A DNA stretch of 5,573 nt, from assembly GCA_021783435.1 (NCBI GenBank), contig JAJXUC010000200.1, positions 1 through 5,573 on the forward strand, read 5' to 3'. The stretch comes from Pseudomonadota bacterium. Lineage in GTDB: Bacteria; Pseudomonadota; Gammaproteobacteria; Burkholderiales; Burkholderiaceae. The translations under genes and the position numbers were made by a program. Shown here in pieces: positions 1-5,190 of the stretch (the stretch's first letter is position 1; every line of letters starts with the position of its first letter). Under the pieces are notes generated by a model, which saw nothing but the letters and a program-made list of their open reading frames with translations, did not search any database and had not been told where the DNA came from.

Positions 1-61
1 GAAAGACCGCCTTGCGGGTCTTGCGGTGGGTCAGGTCCAAGCCAAGGTCGGTCTGTTTCAT
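1..61 (-). CDS. IS5-family transposase, N-terminal 20 residues (partial)
   Basis: The minus strand from 61 to the window edge reads MKQTDLGLDLTHRKTRKAVF. This resembles the N-terminus of IS5-family DDE transposases (typical start MKQTDLGLNLT..., then basic R/K residues). The catalytic DDE core lies outside the window, so integrity cannot be judged. The start ATG overlaps the TGA of the truncated IS3 orfA frame (ATGA). That overlap is a by-product of the nested insertion, not an operon. No strong Shine-Dalgarno sequence is visible. The family call rests on recalled N-terminal similarity. Confidence 0.65.
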   Translation of the reverse strand, partial: MKQTDLGLDLTHRKTRKAVF

Positions 62-124
62 GCCGTCATTGTCTCGACTGCGTGACCACCACGCCAGTGG
101 GCGGCGGCTTTTTGAACACCATCC
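1..124 (-). mobile_element. IS5-family insertion sequence, left end (partial)
   Basis: The element end is placed at 124 for three reasons. IS3 orfA similarity stops there. The minus-strand sequence from 124 inward, GGATGGTGTTCAAAAAG, resembles the IS5-group terminal repeat GGAAGGTGCGAAnAAG. The adjoining four bases are TTAA, matching the YTAR target of IS5-group elements. The transposase begins about 63 bases inside this end. The other end and second target copy are outside the window, so the boundary is inferred from one side. Confidence 0.5.
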
Positions 125-207
125 TTAATGGGCCGTCCAGTCTCGACCTGCTTAAGGAACCCGATAATCTGTTCGCCGCTGAATCTACTTTTTTTAGCTT
201 CCGTCAT
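58..207 (-). pseudogene. IS3-family orfA, truncated by the IS5 insertion
   Basis: The frame starts at ATG 207 and reads MTEAKKSRFSGEQIIGFLKQ followed by VETGRPIKD. This is the N-terminal helix-turn-helix start of IS3-family (IS407/IS2-like) OrfA proteins. Similarity stops after Asp29, at about 121. The remaining frame (GVQKAAAHWRGG...TMTA, stop at 58-60) is translated IS5 terminal sequence. A normal OrfA is roughly 85-100 residues with a leucine zipper and frameshifts into OrfB; those parts are missing here. The start has a close AAGAGG-like ribosome site. The gene is non-functional. Confidence 0.75.
125..128. repeat. Candidate target site (TTAA) of the IS5-type insertion
   Basis: TTAA directly abuts the proposed IS5 terminal repeat and lies within the orfA codons for Pro-Ile-Lys. 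IS5-group elements duplicate a 4-bp YTAR site. Only one copy is in the window, so duplication cannot be confirmed. Confidence 0.4.
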
Positions 208-268
208 GCCTCTTTTGGTTGGTGGACCTCGCTAACTTCAGACTGGTACGGCTGGCAGAGGCAGGTCA
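125..268 (-). mobile_element. IS3-family element, left-end remnant
   Basis: This segment carries the orfA start and its upstream leader. On the minus strand the leader begins TGACCTGCCTCTGCC at 268. IS3-family ends commonly start with TGA/TGG, and IS407-group ends with TGACCTGCC- or TGAtCTGCC-like sequence, so 268 is proposed as the outer end. The rest of the element would lie to the left beyond the IS5 insertion. The exact end is uncertain because the partner repeat is not in the window. Confidence 0.45.
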
Positions 269-269
269 G

Positions 270-353
270 ACCAACGCGCAGACCCTGGAGACGGTACCAC
301 AAGTCCTGCCGGAGTTCCCGCATGACGAGACATCCTTGCAAAGTCACAACTGA
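270..353 (+). pseudogene. Possible C-terminal remnant of an unknown gene
   Basis: Just outside the proposed IS3 end, the plus strand reads TNAQTLETVPQVLPEFPHDE then TSLQSHN and a TGA at 351-353. The residue mix looks protein-like and the frame also stays open back into the IS end. No family was recognised and there is no start, so this could be chance. If real, it is the tail of a gene broken by the IS3 insertion. Confidence 0.18.
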
Positions 354-409
354 ACTACCGCCCCATGCGGGAAATGCCGCCGGCAAGGCCACGCTGATCC
401 AGAAAGGAG

Positions 410-431
410 AAAATCCCGTTGAATCAAGGGC
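410..431 (-). terminator. Terminator-like hairpin downstream of a tRNA-like 3' end
   Basis: On the minus strand, CCCTT and AA(C)GGG flank a GATTC loop and are followed by ATTTTCT. That makes a short stem with one bulged base and then a T-run. It lies about 15 bases after the tRNA-like CCA end at 446, where a tRNA terminator would be. The stem is short, so the call is tentative. Confidence 0.35.
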
Positions 432-445
432 TTATTTCAGTGCAT

Positions 446-461
446 TGGCGGAAAGGGAGTC
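446..461 (-). other. Candidate attachment site: tRNA 3'-end-like sequence
   Basis: The minus strand reads GACTCCCTTTCCGCCA, which resembles the acceptor-stem end plus CCA of a Ser- or Leu-type tRNA (usual form ...TCCCTCTTTCCGCCA). No T-loop (TTCGANTCC) or other tRNA body follows to the right, so this is not an intact tRNA gene. P4-type integrases normally recombine into tRNA 3' ends. A short 3'-end copy just upstream of the integrase, with chromosomal-looking tRNA downstream sequence on its left, fits one att junction. The identity of about 14 bases is weak on its own. Confidence 0.33.
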
Positions 462-560
462 TGCCTCGTCTTCGTTCCACCCCGTTCCGCATTGTTTATT
501 TTTCCTTTTATTTTCAACGCTTTACAGCCTTTCATTGTTTCGCGCCGTTTCCGAAAGTGG

Positions 561-589
561 ATGACAGTTCTGTCGATTTTGATGATAAT
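561..589 (+). promoter_or_regulatory. Sigma70-type promoter for the integrase
   Basis: The -35 box ATGACA (561-566) and the -10 box GATAAT (584-589) are separated by exactly 17 bases. Each matches the consensus at five of six positions. Transcription would start near 596, giving a leader of about 26 bases before the integrase ATG at 622. The promoter sits in the most AT-rich stretch of this part of the window. Confidence 0.6.
563..574. promoter_or_regulatory. Palindrome overlapping the integrase promoter (possible operator)
   Basis: GACAG-TT-CTGTC is a perfect 5+5 inverted repeat covering the 3' part of the -35 box and the start of the spacer. A repressor bound here would occlude RNA polymerase. 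Part of the half-site recurs as GGACAGTCGA further downstream (about 595-604), between the promoter and the start codon. No regulator is assigned; an AlpA-type protein or the integrase itself are candidates by context only. Confidence 0.35.
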
Positions 590-621
590 TTTGTGGACAG
601 TCGAACTCGGCGGAGACAGGG

Positions 622-1821
622 ATGGCCAAGGGGCAGCTTACCGCGCAAGAGGTGCGCAAGTGGTCGAAGGTGGACGGCCTGCACCGGGTCGCCACGGGTT
701 TGTATCTGCGGGTGCGTGGGGGATCGGCGCTGTGGACATTCCGCCATATGGTCGCGGGCAAGGCCAGTGAGCAAAGCCTGGGGCCGATCAGTGCGTTGAC
801 ACTGGCCGATGCGCTCGCCAAGGCGGCGGAGGTGCGCGCCAAGATTCGGCGCGGAGAAGACTTTGCACTCCGGCCGAGCGCCACGGTCATCCCCACACCG
901 TCGGACACCTTCGAGGAAGTGGCACACCAACTCTGGGAGTCCATGAAGCCCGGCTGGAAGAATCCCAAGCACGCCGATCAGTGGATCAACACCCTGCGCA
1001 TGTATGCGTTTCCCCGCTTCGGCCGCAAGGCGGTGTCCGAGATCGGGACGGAGGAGGTGCTGGCGGCGCTCACGCCGATCTGGCAGACCAAGCACGAAAC
1101 AGCGACACGACTGCGGCAACGCATCGAGGCGGTGTTGTCGGCAGCGAAGGCGCGGGGCTTGCGTGCAGGAGAAAATCCCGCCGCCTGGCGCGGCCACCTG
1201 AACGCGCTGCTGCCCACGATCAGCAAGAAGCGCCGGGTGAAGCACTTCGAGGCGATGGACTGGCGGGAGGTGCCCGCCTTCATGGCGCAGTTGCGCCAGC
1301 GCGCCAACATGAGTGCCTGGGCGCTGCAGTTCACCATCCTCACCGCGTTGAGAACGGGCACGGTCATCGGCACGCCGTGGTCGGAGATCGATCTGGAGCG
1401 CCGGTTGTGGGTCATTCCGGCCGAACGCATGAAGGCACAGGTGGAACACCGTGTGCCGCTGTCGCGGCAGGCGGTGGAACTGCTGCAGGCCCTGCCCCGC
1501 CAAGAGGGATCGGACTGGGTGTTCTGGGGAGCCCGCAAGCCCACGATCAGCAATATGGCGATGCTGGAACTCTTGCGCGGGATGCGACCTGGGTTGACGG
1601 TGCATGGGTTCCGGTCGAGCTTCAGTGACTGGGCGGCAGAGAGCACGCACTTTCCGTCCCAAACCGTCGAGATGGCGTTGGCGCACATGATCACCAATGC
1701 GGTCGAGGCGGCGTACCGGCGCGGGGATTTGATCGAGAAGCGTCGGGAGTTGATGCAGGCGTGGGGGGATTATTTGGATCCGCAGGAGGGGACTGCGGAG
1801 GCTGGGGTGGCGGGGTATTAA
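622..1821 (+). CDS. P4-type tyrosine integrase, complete (399 aa)
   Basis: This site-specific recombinase integrates and excises the element, acting on DNA at the att sites. The N-terminal arm-binding domain (DUF4102-like, about residues 1-85) contains GLYLRVRGG and a SLG-ISALTLADA segment. A core-binding domain (about 94-200) is followed by the catalytic domain (about 205-385). The catalytic set is visible: Arg244 (TALRTG), Lys271 (AERMKA), His328 and Arg331 (HGFR), His355 (LAHM) and nucleophile Tyr365 (AAYRR). The length is normal for the family. The ATG at 622 has GGAG six bases upstream and lies about 26 bases after a good promoter. A Glu usual after the catalytic Arg (RTGE) is Thr247 here, probably tolerated. 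The gene looks intact and reads toward the cargo; its neighbours to the left are att/IS debris. Confidence 0.93.
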   Translation: MAKGQLTAQEVRKWSKVDGLHRVATGLYLRVRGGSALWTFRHMVAGKASEQSLGPISALTLADALAKAAEVRAKIRRGEDFALRPSATVIPTPSDTFEEVAHQLWESMKPGWKNPKHADQWINTLRMYAFPRFGRKAVSEIGTEEVLAALTPIWQTKHETATRLRQRIEAVLSAAKARGLRAGENPAAWRGHLNALLPTISKKRRVKHFEAMDWREVPAFMAQLRQRANMSAWALQFTILTALRTGTVIGTPWSEIDLERRLWVIPAERMKAQVEHRVPLSRQAVELLQALPRQEGSDWVFWGARKPTISNMAMLELLRGMRPGLTVHGFRSSFSDWAAESTHFPSQTVEMALAHMITNAVEAAYRRGDLIEKRRELMQAWGDYLDPQEGTAEAGVAGY

Positions 1822-2182
1822 CGACTGGTTGCCATTGATCGCTGGATGGGTGGGTTTGGTGCCCATGCGACATCGCTTGGATCTGGCGCAGTTGGCGCTG
1901 CGGGGCTGACCGGGAATCGGCCAAAGCAGGCGCTGGGCGCCCCCCCCCGCGCGGAGGCCGCAATGCTTCGGGCAACGGTCGCTGAGGTCACCACCACCCG
2001 GATCAATCCAGCCGCTATGCCTGCCTGTGGAATTGCAGTTAAAGGCTGTCACGCGCAGATATGACCTGTCACACCTGACGCCTCGTGAGGCGCCACCCGA
2101 TGTTGCGCCGCAGGTTGTGGAAGACGCGCCGGTGCGCGCTCTGCTGCTGTTGCTGTGATCGGCGCGTGCCTGCCCACTGGCT
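1822..2182. other. Non-coding gap between the convergent integrase and cellulase-like genes
   Basis: No convincing gene was found on either strand. Visible items are a GGCGC-TGG-GCGCC hairpin at 1929-1941 running into a 9-C tract (1940-1948), a CGCCT-CGTG-AGGCG hairpin at 2079-2092, and two CTGTCAC direct repeats at 2046-2052 and 2066-2072 spaced 20 bases apart. Neither hairpin is followed by a T-run, so no rho-independent terminator is claimed for either converging gene. A cargo boundary may lie here but shows no matching repeat. Confidence 0.5.
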
Positions 2183-3712
2183 TCACTGCGCTGCGGATTG
2201 CGTAAGGAAAAGTTGCTGCAACTCCCTGGCGCCGTTCTGGGGGCACCCCGATGGATCGGGGTCGACCAACTGGTAGTTCGCGGTGTTGCCGGTGTAGTCG
2301 TAGCTGTTGACCAGATAGCCACCGCCGAAGTAAGGTCCATCCCATGCGTAGGCGATCATTCCCATGGAGTGCTGGGGAAGGTAAGTCTGGAGGAATTCGT
2401 CGGTGATGGTCTGGTTGGGGTCATCCGGGCATTCGAAGTCCTCGTCCCAGGCTGTGGCGACGACGGCGTGGCCGCTTTGCTCGAAACTCCCGAACTCGGC
2501 ATCCCAGCGACTTATGCTTGCGCTTTCACTGCTATTCGCGACGTAGCTGAAAGGATGGACGGCGTAGGCAGCGTTGGATGGCATGCCGTTTGGAACCGTG
2601 AATCCATCGAACCCGAAATCGACCCCCTGGCCGTTGAAGAACAGAACGTTGTTGGGGGCCAACGAGCGAAGGTACTGCCCGACGGTGAGCATGCCCTGAT
2701 CGGGCTGCGCGCCGCAGCCCGTTTCCCAGGCGGCCCAATCCGGCTGGGTGTAGCTGCCGAGGTTGCAGGCGAGCGATGCGTCCGGTTCGTTGAAGATACC
2801 GAGGATGATGCCCGGGTCGCTGGTCAGAGCCGGGTCGAGGATCTGCTTCCAGGCCTGTTCGGTGTTGATGTCGGGAAGCTTCTGCATCTTCCCGTTCTCG
2901 TCGGGCGTGCAGCCGTATATCTCGGCCTGCATGTCGACGATGACCATGAGGCCGGCGGCGCGAGCTTGTGCGATGACGCTGCGTGCCATGTCCGTGTAGC
3001 TCGACAGGCCGTGTGCGTATTCGTATTGCAGCGCGCCCTGGCTGACGTGGATGCGCACCGTGTTGGCATGCCAGTCCTGGACCATGGCCTGGAAGGATGC
3101 GTTGTAGGCCAGACCGGGCAGTGGTGGCGCGGTGAGCGCAGCCTGGGCTTGCTCGAGCCATTGAACCACTTGTGCACTCAAGGGGGTGGCCAGCGGGCAC
3201 AGCGTGGCCGCGTAGGCCTCGGGATAGAGGACGCCGTTGGTGTTGAAGCCTTCGGGGACGAATGGCGTGCGGGTCCCGGCGACGAGGAGCCGTCCGGAGA
3301 CGACGGCGACGCCTGCGGGTTGCGTGGAGAAGGTGGCCGAGACGGACTGCGCCTGACCCATGGTCACGGTGCAACTCGCCGCGAATCCGCTGCAGGCACC
3401 GCTCCAGCCCGTGAAGAAGTAGCCGGTCGCCGGCGTCGCCTGCAAGCTCACCTGACTGCCCGAGCTGAATCTGCCATCGCAGGAACTTCCGCATTGGATG
3501 CCGCCCGAGCTGGACGTCACGCTGCCGTTGCCGCTGGTGCTGACCGCCAGCGCGAAAGTCTGGGTCGACGTCGGACTCGCCAGTGCCAGCGGGGCAGCGC
3601 CTCCACCGCCGCAGCCACTCAGCAGCGCGGCCGCGGCGAGCAGGATGAAGAAGATCAGGCCGCACATGGCCCAGCGATGGGGCGGTAGTTCGCCGGCTGT
3701 CTGGCCGCTCAT
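2183..3712 (-). CDS. Lipoprotein with InlB-B-like repeat and GH5/cellulase-like domain (509 aa)
   Basis: This is a predicted secreted, lipid-anchored, glycoside-hydrolase-like protein. The N-terminus has a hydrophobic segment (about 17-32) ending in the lipobox LLSGC with Cys34; Gly at +2 suggests outer-membrane sorting. A Gly/Ala/Ser linker leads to a divergent InlB-B-type repeat (about 52-130) with Cys74, Cys78, Cys107 and Cys114 and the motif TGWSGACSG. The GH5-like barrel spans about 138-505: Arg220 (VRIHV), acid/base Glu309 (FNEP), His386 (YAVHPF) and Trp457 (YAWDGP). At the expected nucleophile position (usual TEW) the sequence is TAW, with Ala421. The usual DLH histidine reads DMQ (Gln262), and the usual HxY tyrosine is Phe388. 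Substrate is unknown, and it could be a binding protein rather than an active cellulase. The start at 3712 is chosen because GGGGGAAG lies 5 bases upstream (3718-3725) and gives a proper lipoprotein signal; the frame is also open far upstream. It stands alone, convergent with the integrase. Confidence 0.85.
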   Translation of the reverse strand: MSGQTAGELPPHRWAMCGLIFFILLAAAALLSGCGGGGAAPLALASPTSTQTFALAVSTSGNGSVTSSSGGIQCGSSCDGRFSSGSQVSLQATPATGYFFTGWSGACSGFAASCTVTMGQAQSVSATFSTQPAGVAVVSGRLLVAGTRTPFVPEGFNTNGVLYPEAYAATLCPLATPLSAQVVQWLEQAQAALTAPPLPGLAYNASFQAMVQDWHANTVRIHVSQGALQYEYAHGLSSYTDMARSVIAQARAAGLMVIVDMQAEIYGCTPDENGKMQKLPDINTEQAWKQILDPALTSDPGIILGIFNEPDASLACNLGSYTQPDWAAWETGCGAQPDQGMLTVGQYLRSLAPNNVLFFNGQGVDFGFDGFTVPNGMPSNAAYAVHPFSYVANSSESASISRWDAEFGSFEQSGHAVVATAWDEDFECPDDPNQTITDEFLQTYLPQHSMGMIAYAWDGPYFGGGYLVNSYDYTGNTANYQLVDPDPSGCPQNGARELQQLFLTQSAAQ

Positions 3713-3820
3713 GTCAGCTTCCCCCGAATGTGAGTCCGGCAACTGCCGGGTGCCGTCATCGTGCGCACGAGCATGTGCCCAGGCACACGTCCGGCCGACG
3801 CGGCGTCCGCGCCCGCGGAC
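3713..3820 (-). promoter_or_regulatory. Palindrome-rich leader of the GH5-like gene
   Basis: Directly upstream of the start are the ribosome site and then three inverted repeats: CCGGCA-AC-TGCCGG (3736-3749), GTGCC-CA-GGCAC (3775-3786) and GTCCGCG-CC-CGCGGAC (3805-3820). All have two-base centres, so they could act as protein-binding palindromes in DNA or as hairpins in a transcript (with the closing pair opened). No clear -35/-10 pair was found nearby, so the promoter and the extent of the 5' untranslated region are unknown. Confidence 0.35.
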
Positions 3821-4207
3821 CTTGCGAGCGTGATGAATACAACGAATGACTACCATGCCTGCCGACAGGGCGGCGCTGCGCGCTTGTAAATGTTTGCGAC
3901 CTCTATCGGGCGTCCTCTGTCGGGACCCGCTGTCCTTTCCTTCGTGTGCCTGCGGCAGCGATGCCGCCCAGCCCAATGCCGGCCCCGGCCCCGGGGTGCG
4001 TGCAGCAACTGCGCGGCTAGGGCGTCGAGCCGGCGGCTTCGTCCAGGCAGCTTTCATGCCCCGAGTGGGAACTCCCCGCTCGACCAGGAAGTAATCGCCG
4101 CACTGGCATAGAGACAGTTTTCTGCTTTTGACCCCATCGCCATGCCTGGACAGAATCTGTCCGTGACCTGCAACGGTTTCGGCAACCCTGTCGATTGGTT
4201 CTGGAAC
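3821..4207. other. Region without a convincing gene between the GH5-like gene and the relaxase remnant
   Basis: The minus-strand frame of the GH5-like gene stays open through this whole stretch up to the TAG at 4208-4210. The predicted residues (Arg/Ala/Pro-rich) look like high-GC read-through, not protein. A plus-strand frame at 4142-4246 (MPGQNLSVTCNGFGNPVDWF...) looks somewhat protein-like but has no recognised family. The junction between the mobilization module and the cargo should lie near the right side of this stretch, around 4210-4260. No IS end or repeat was recognised. Confidence 0.4.
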
Positions 4208-4525
4208 CTATGCGCACCGAACCATGTCATCAGCCTCGACGACTGACATCCTGAATTGTTCGTCACACAGGGTTTTCCAGCGTTCGGGGGGCAGCGTTTC
4301 ACCCGCGGGCAGGCGTAGCGAGTTGTGCCAGACGGGCTTGCCGATGTCGGGTCGCAGAGCGCGCACGGCAGCGAATTCGCGGCTGAGTTGGCGCACATCG
4401 GTGCCAGACAGGTTGCCGCCGATCAGCACGCCGGGGCTGTCCTGGTGGTCGGGGTCGCGGCCGAAGACGTAGCGCAGCACGCCCTGGAATCCGCTGCCGC
4501 GCTTGATGCGGTTCATGCCTTTCAT
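4208..4525 (-). pseudogene. MOBP-like relaxase (MobA/VirD2 type), truncated to the N-terminal 105 aa
   Basis: The intact protein would nick oriT and carry the strand during conjugative mobilization. Visible here: a basic start (MKGMNRIKRGSGFQG), the motif I tyrosine Tyr19 in GVLRYVFGRD, IIGGNLSG-type sequence at 35-41 (LIGGNLSG), the FAAVRALRPDIGKPVWH stretch and SLRLPAGE. Similarity fades after about residue 90 (CDEQF), and a TAG follows Ala105. Relaxases of this type are several hundred residues long and need the HxDxxxxHxH metal site, which would come next and is absent. The start ATG at 4525 has AGGAGA upstream and overlaps the TGA of the mobC-like gene, so the pair was an operon. Truncation by rearrangement is inferred. 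Confidence 0.8.
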
Positions 4526-4926
4526 GGGCCTGTCTCCTGGTCGATCTCCTCGTCCGTTCGCGCGGCAAGAAGGGTGCTGCGCAGCGCAAGGAGTACATCG
4601 CGGATGTCGGCCACACTGGGCAGGGACGCCCCCGAGAACCGGGCCGAATTGATGGCCGCAGCGATTTGGTTGAGGTTGCTGCCGACGCGCGCCAGCGCAC
4701 GCCATTGCGCCACGGCGATGCGGTTGGGAGCGGCCGGTGGCCAGCGGTTCAGGAGGGCCGCGCGCATCCATTCGCCACGCGCCAGGCGGCCGCGTTTGGC
4801 GTCGAGCAAGGCGAGTTCCGTGGGGTTCAGACGCACACTGATGGTGTGCGTGCGGCGCTCGCCAGGTGGGAGGGGTTCGGGGCCGTGGCGGCGGCGCCGA
4901 GCGATCAGGGAGCTAGGGTTTTGCAT
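4522..4926 (-). CDS. mobC: MobC-like relaxosome accessory protein (134 aa)
   Basis: MobC-family proteins bind oriT and help the relaxase open the nic region. After a basic Pro-rich N-terminus (RRRRHGPEPLPPGERRT) comes a ribbon-helix-helix-type segment: strand HTISVRL (27-33), then NPTELALLDAKRGRL and GEWMRAALLNR. The C-terminal WRALARVGSNLNQIAAAIN (75-93) is the hallmark LARVGxNLNQIA motif of the family. The length is typical. The ATG at 4926 is preferred because residues upstream of it are not family-like, although its ribosome site is poor and the frame extends to a TTG at 4992. It is followed by the relaxase through an ATGA overlap. The inverted repeats just upstream are the likely binding target. 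It appears intact even though its partner is broken. Confidence 0.82.
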   Translation of the reverse strand: MQNPSSLIARRRRHGPEPLPPGERRTHTISVRLNPTELALLDAKRGRLARGEWMRAALLNRWPPAAPNRIAVAQWRALARVGSNLNQIAAAINSARFSGASLPSVADIRDVLLALRSTLLAARTDEEIDQETGP

Positions 4927-4954
4927 GGTGAGCGCAACAAAGCGTGTGCAGTTC

Positions 4955-5028
4955 CCCCCGGCAAAGCGCAGCGGCGCCGGGGGCAAGGGCAACCCAAGCG
5001 AAGCGCGGGTTAGCCCTTGCTACAAGGG
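4955..5028. other. Candidate origin of transfer (oriT) with three consecutive inverted repeats
   Basis: Immediately upstream of mobC lie three palindromes. A: CCCCCGGC (4955-4962) with GCCGGGGG (4976-4983). B: GCAAGGGCAACCC (4983-4995) with GGGTTAGCCCTTGC (5007-5020), 13 pairs with one bulged A, loop 4996-5006. C: CCCTTG-CTA-CAAGGG (5014-5028), sharing its left arm with the right arm of B. Position beside mobC/relaxase and this nested palindrome pattern are typical of oriT. No known nic sequence was recognised, so the nick site is unassigned. The palindromes could also serve as mob-operon operators. Confidence 0.5.
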
Positions 5029-5190
5029 TTTTCGGAATGGGGAAGGTCACGGAAGGCGCGGGCAGACTGCATGCGGTGCTGTGGAGAGGCCAGCGGGATG
5101 CGATGGCCGGACTGGATCGCCCCTCTGCCGACTGCTGCGACCCCTCGGGCAGCCCGACAAAGACCCCGGCGTTCGCTGCGCTCTCGCCCG

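Noticed and set aside
82..564. 160-codon frame on the plus strand crossing the IS ends and the att candidate
   Set aside because: It crosses two element boundaries and the IS3 orfA antisense, with no family resemblance and no ribosome site.
1940..1948. Nine-C homopolymer as a phase-variation tract
   Set aside because: It lies in a non-coding gap with no promoter or reading frame that its length could switch.
532..2340. 602-codon open frame on the minus strand
   Set aside because: It lies antisense across the whole integrase, which has clear domains and catalytic residues. The predicted protein is Arg/Pro/His-rich with no motif, as expected for a high-GC shadow frame.
2198..3688. 496-codon open frame on the plus strand
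   Set aside because: It is antisense to the GH5-like lipoprotein gene, which has a signal peptide and family motifs. Low-complexity Gly/Val/Arg content suggests a shadow.
3713..4057. Upstream ATG at 4057 as the start of the GH5-like gene
   Set aside because: It would add 115 Arg/Ala/Pro-rich residues in front of a complete lipoprotein signal, whereas ATG 3712 has a good ribosome site.
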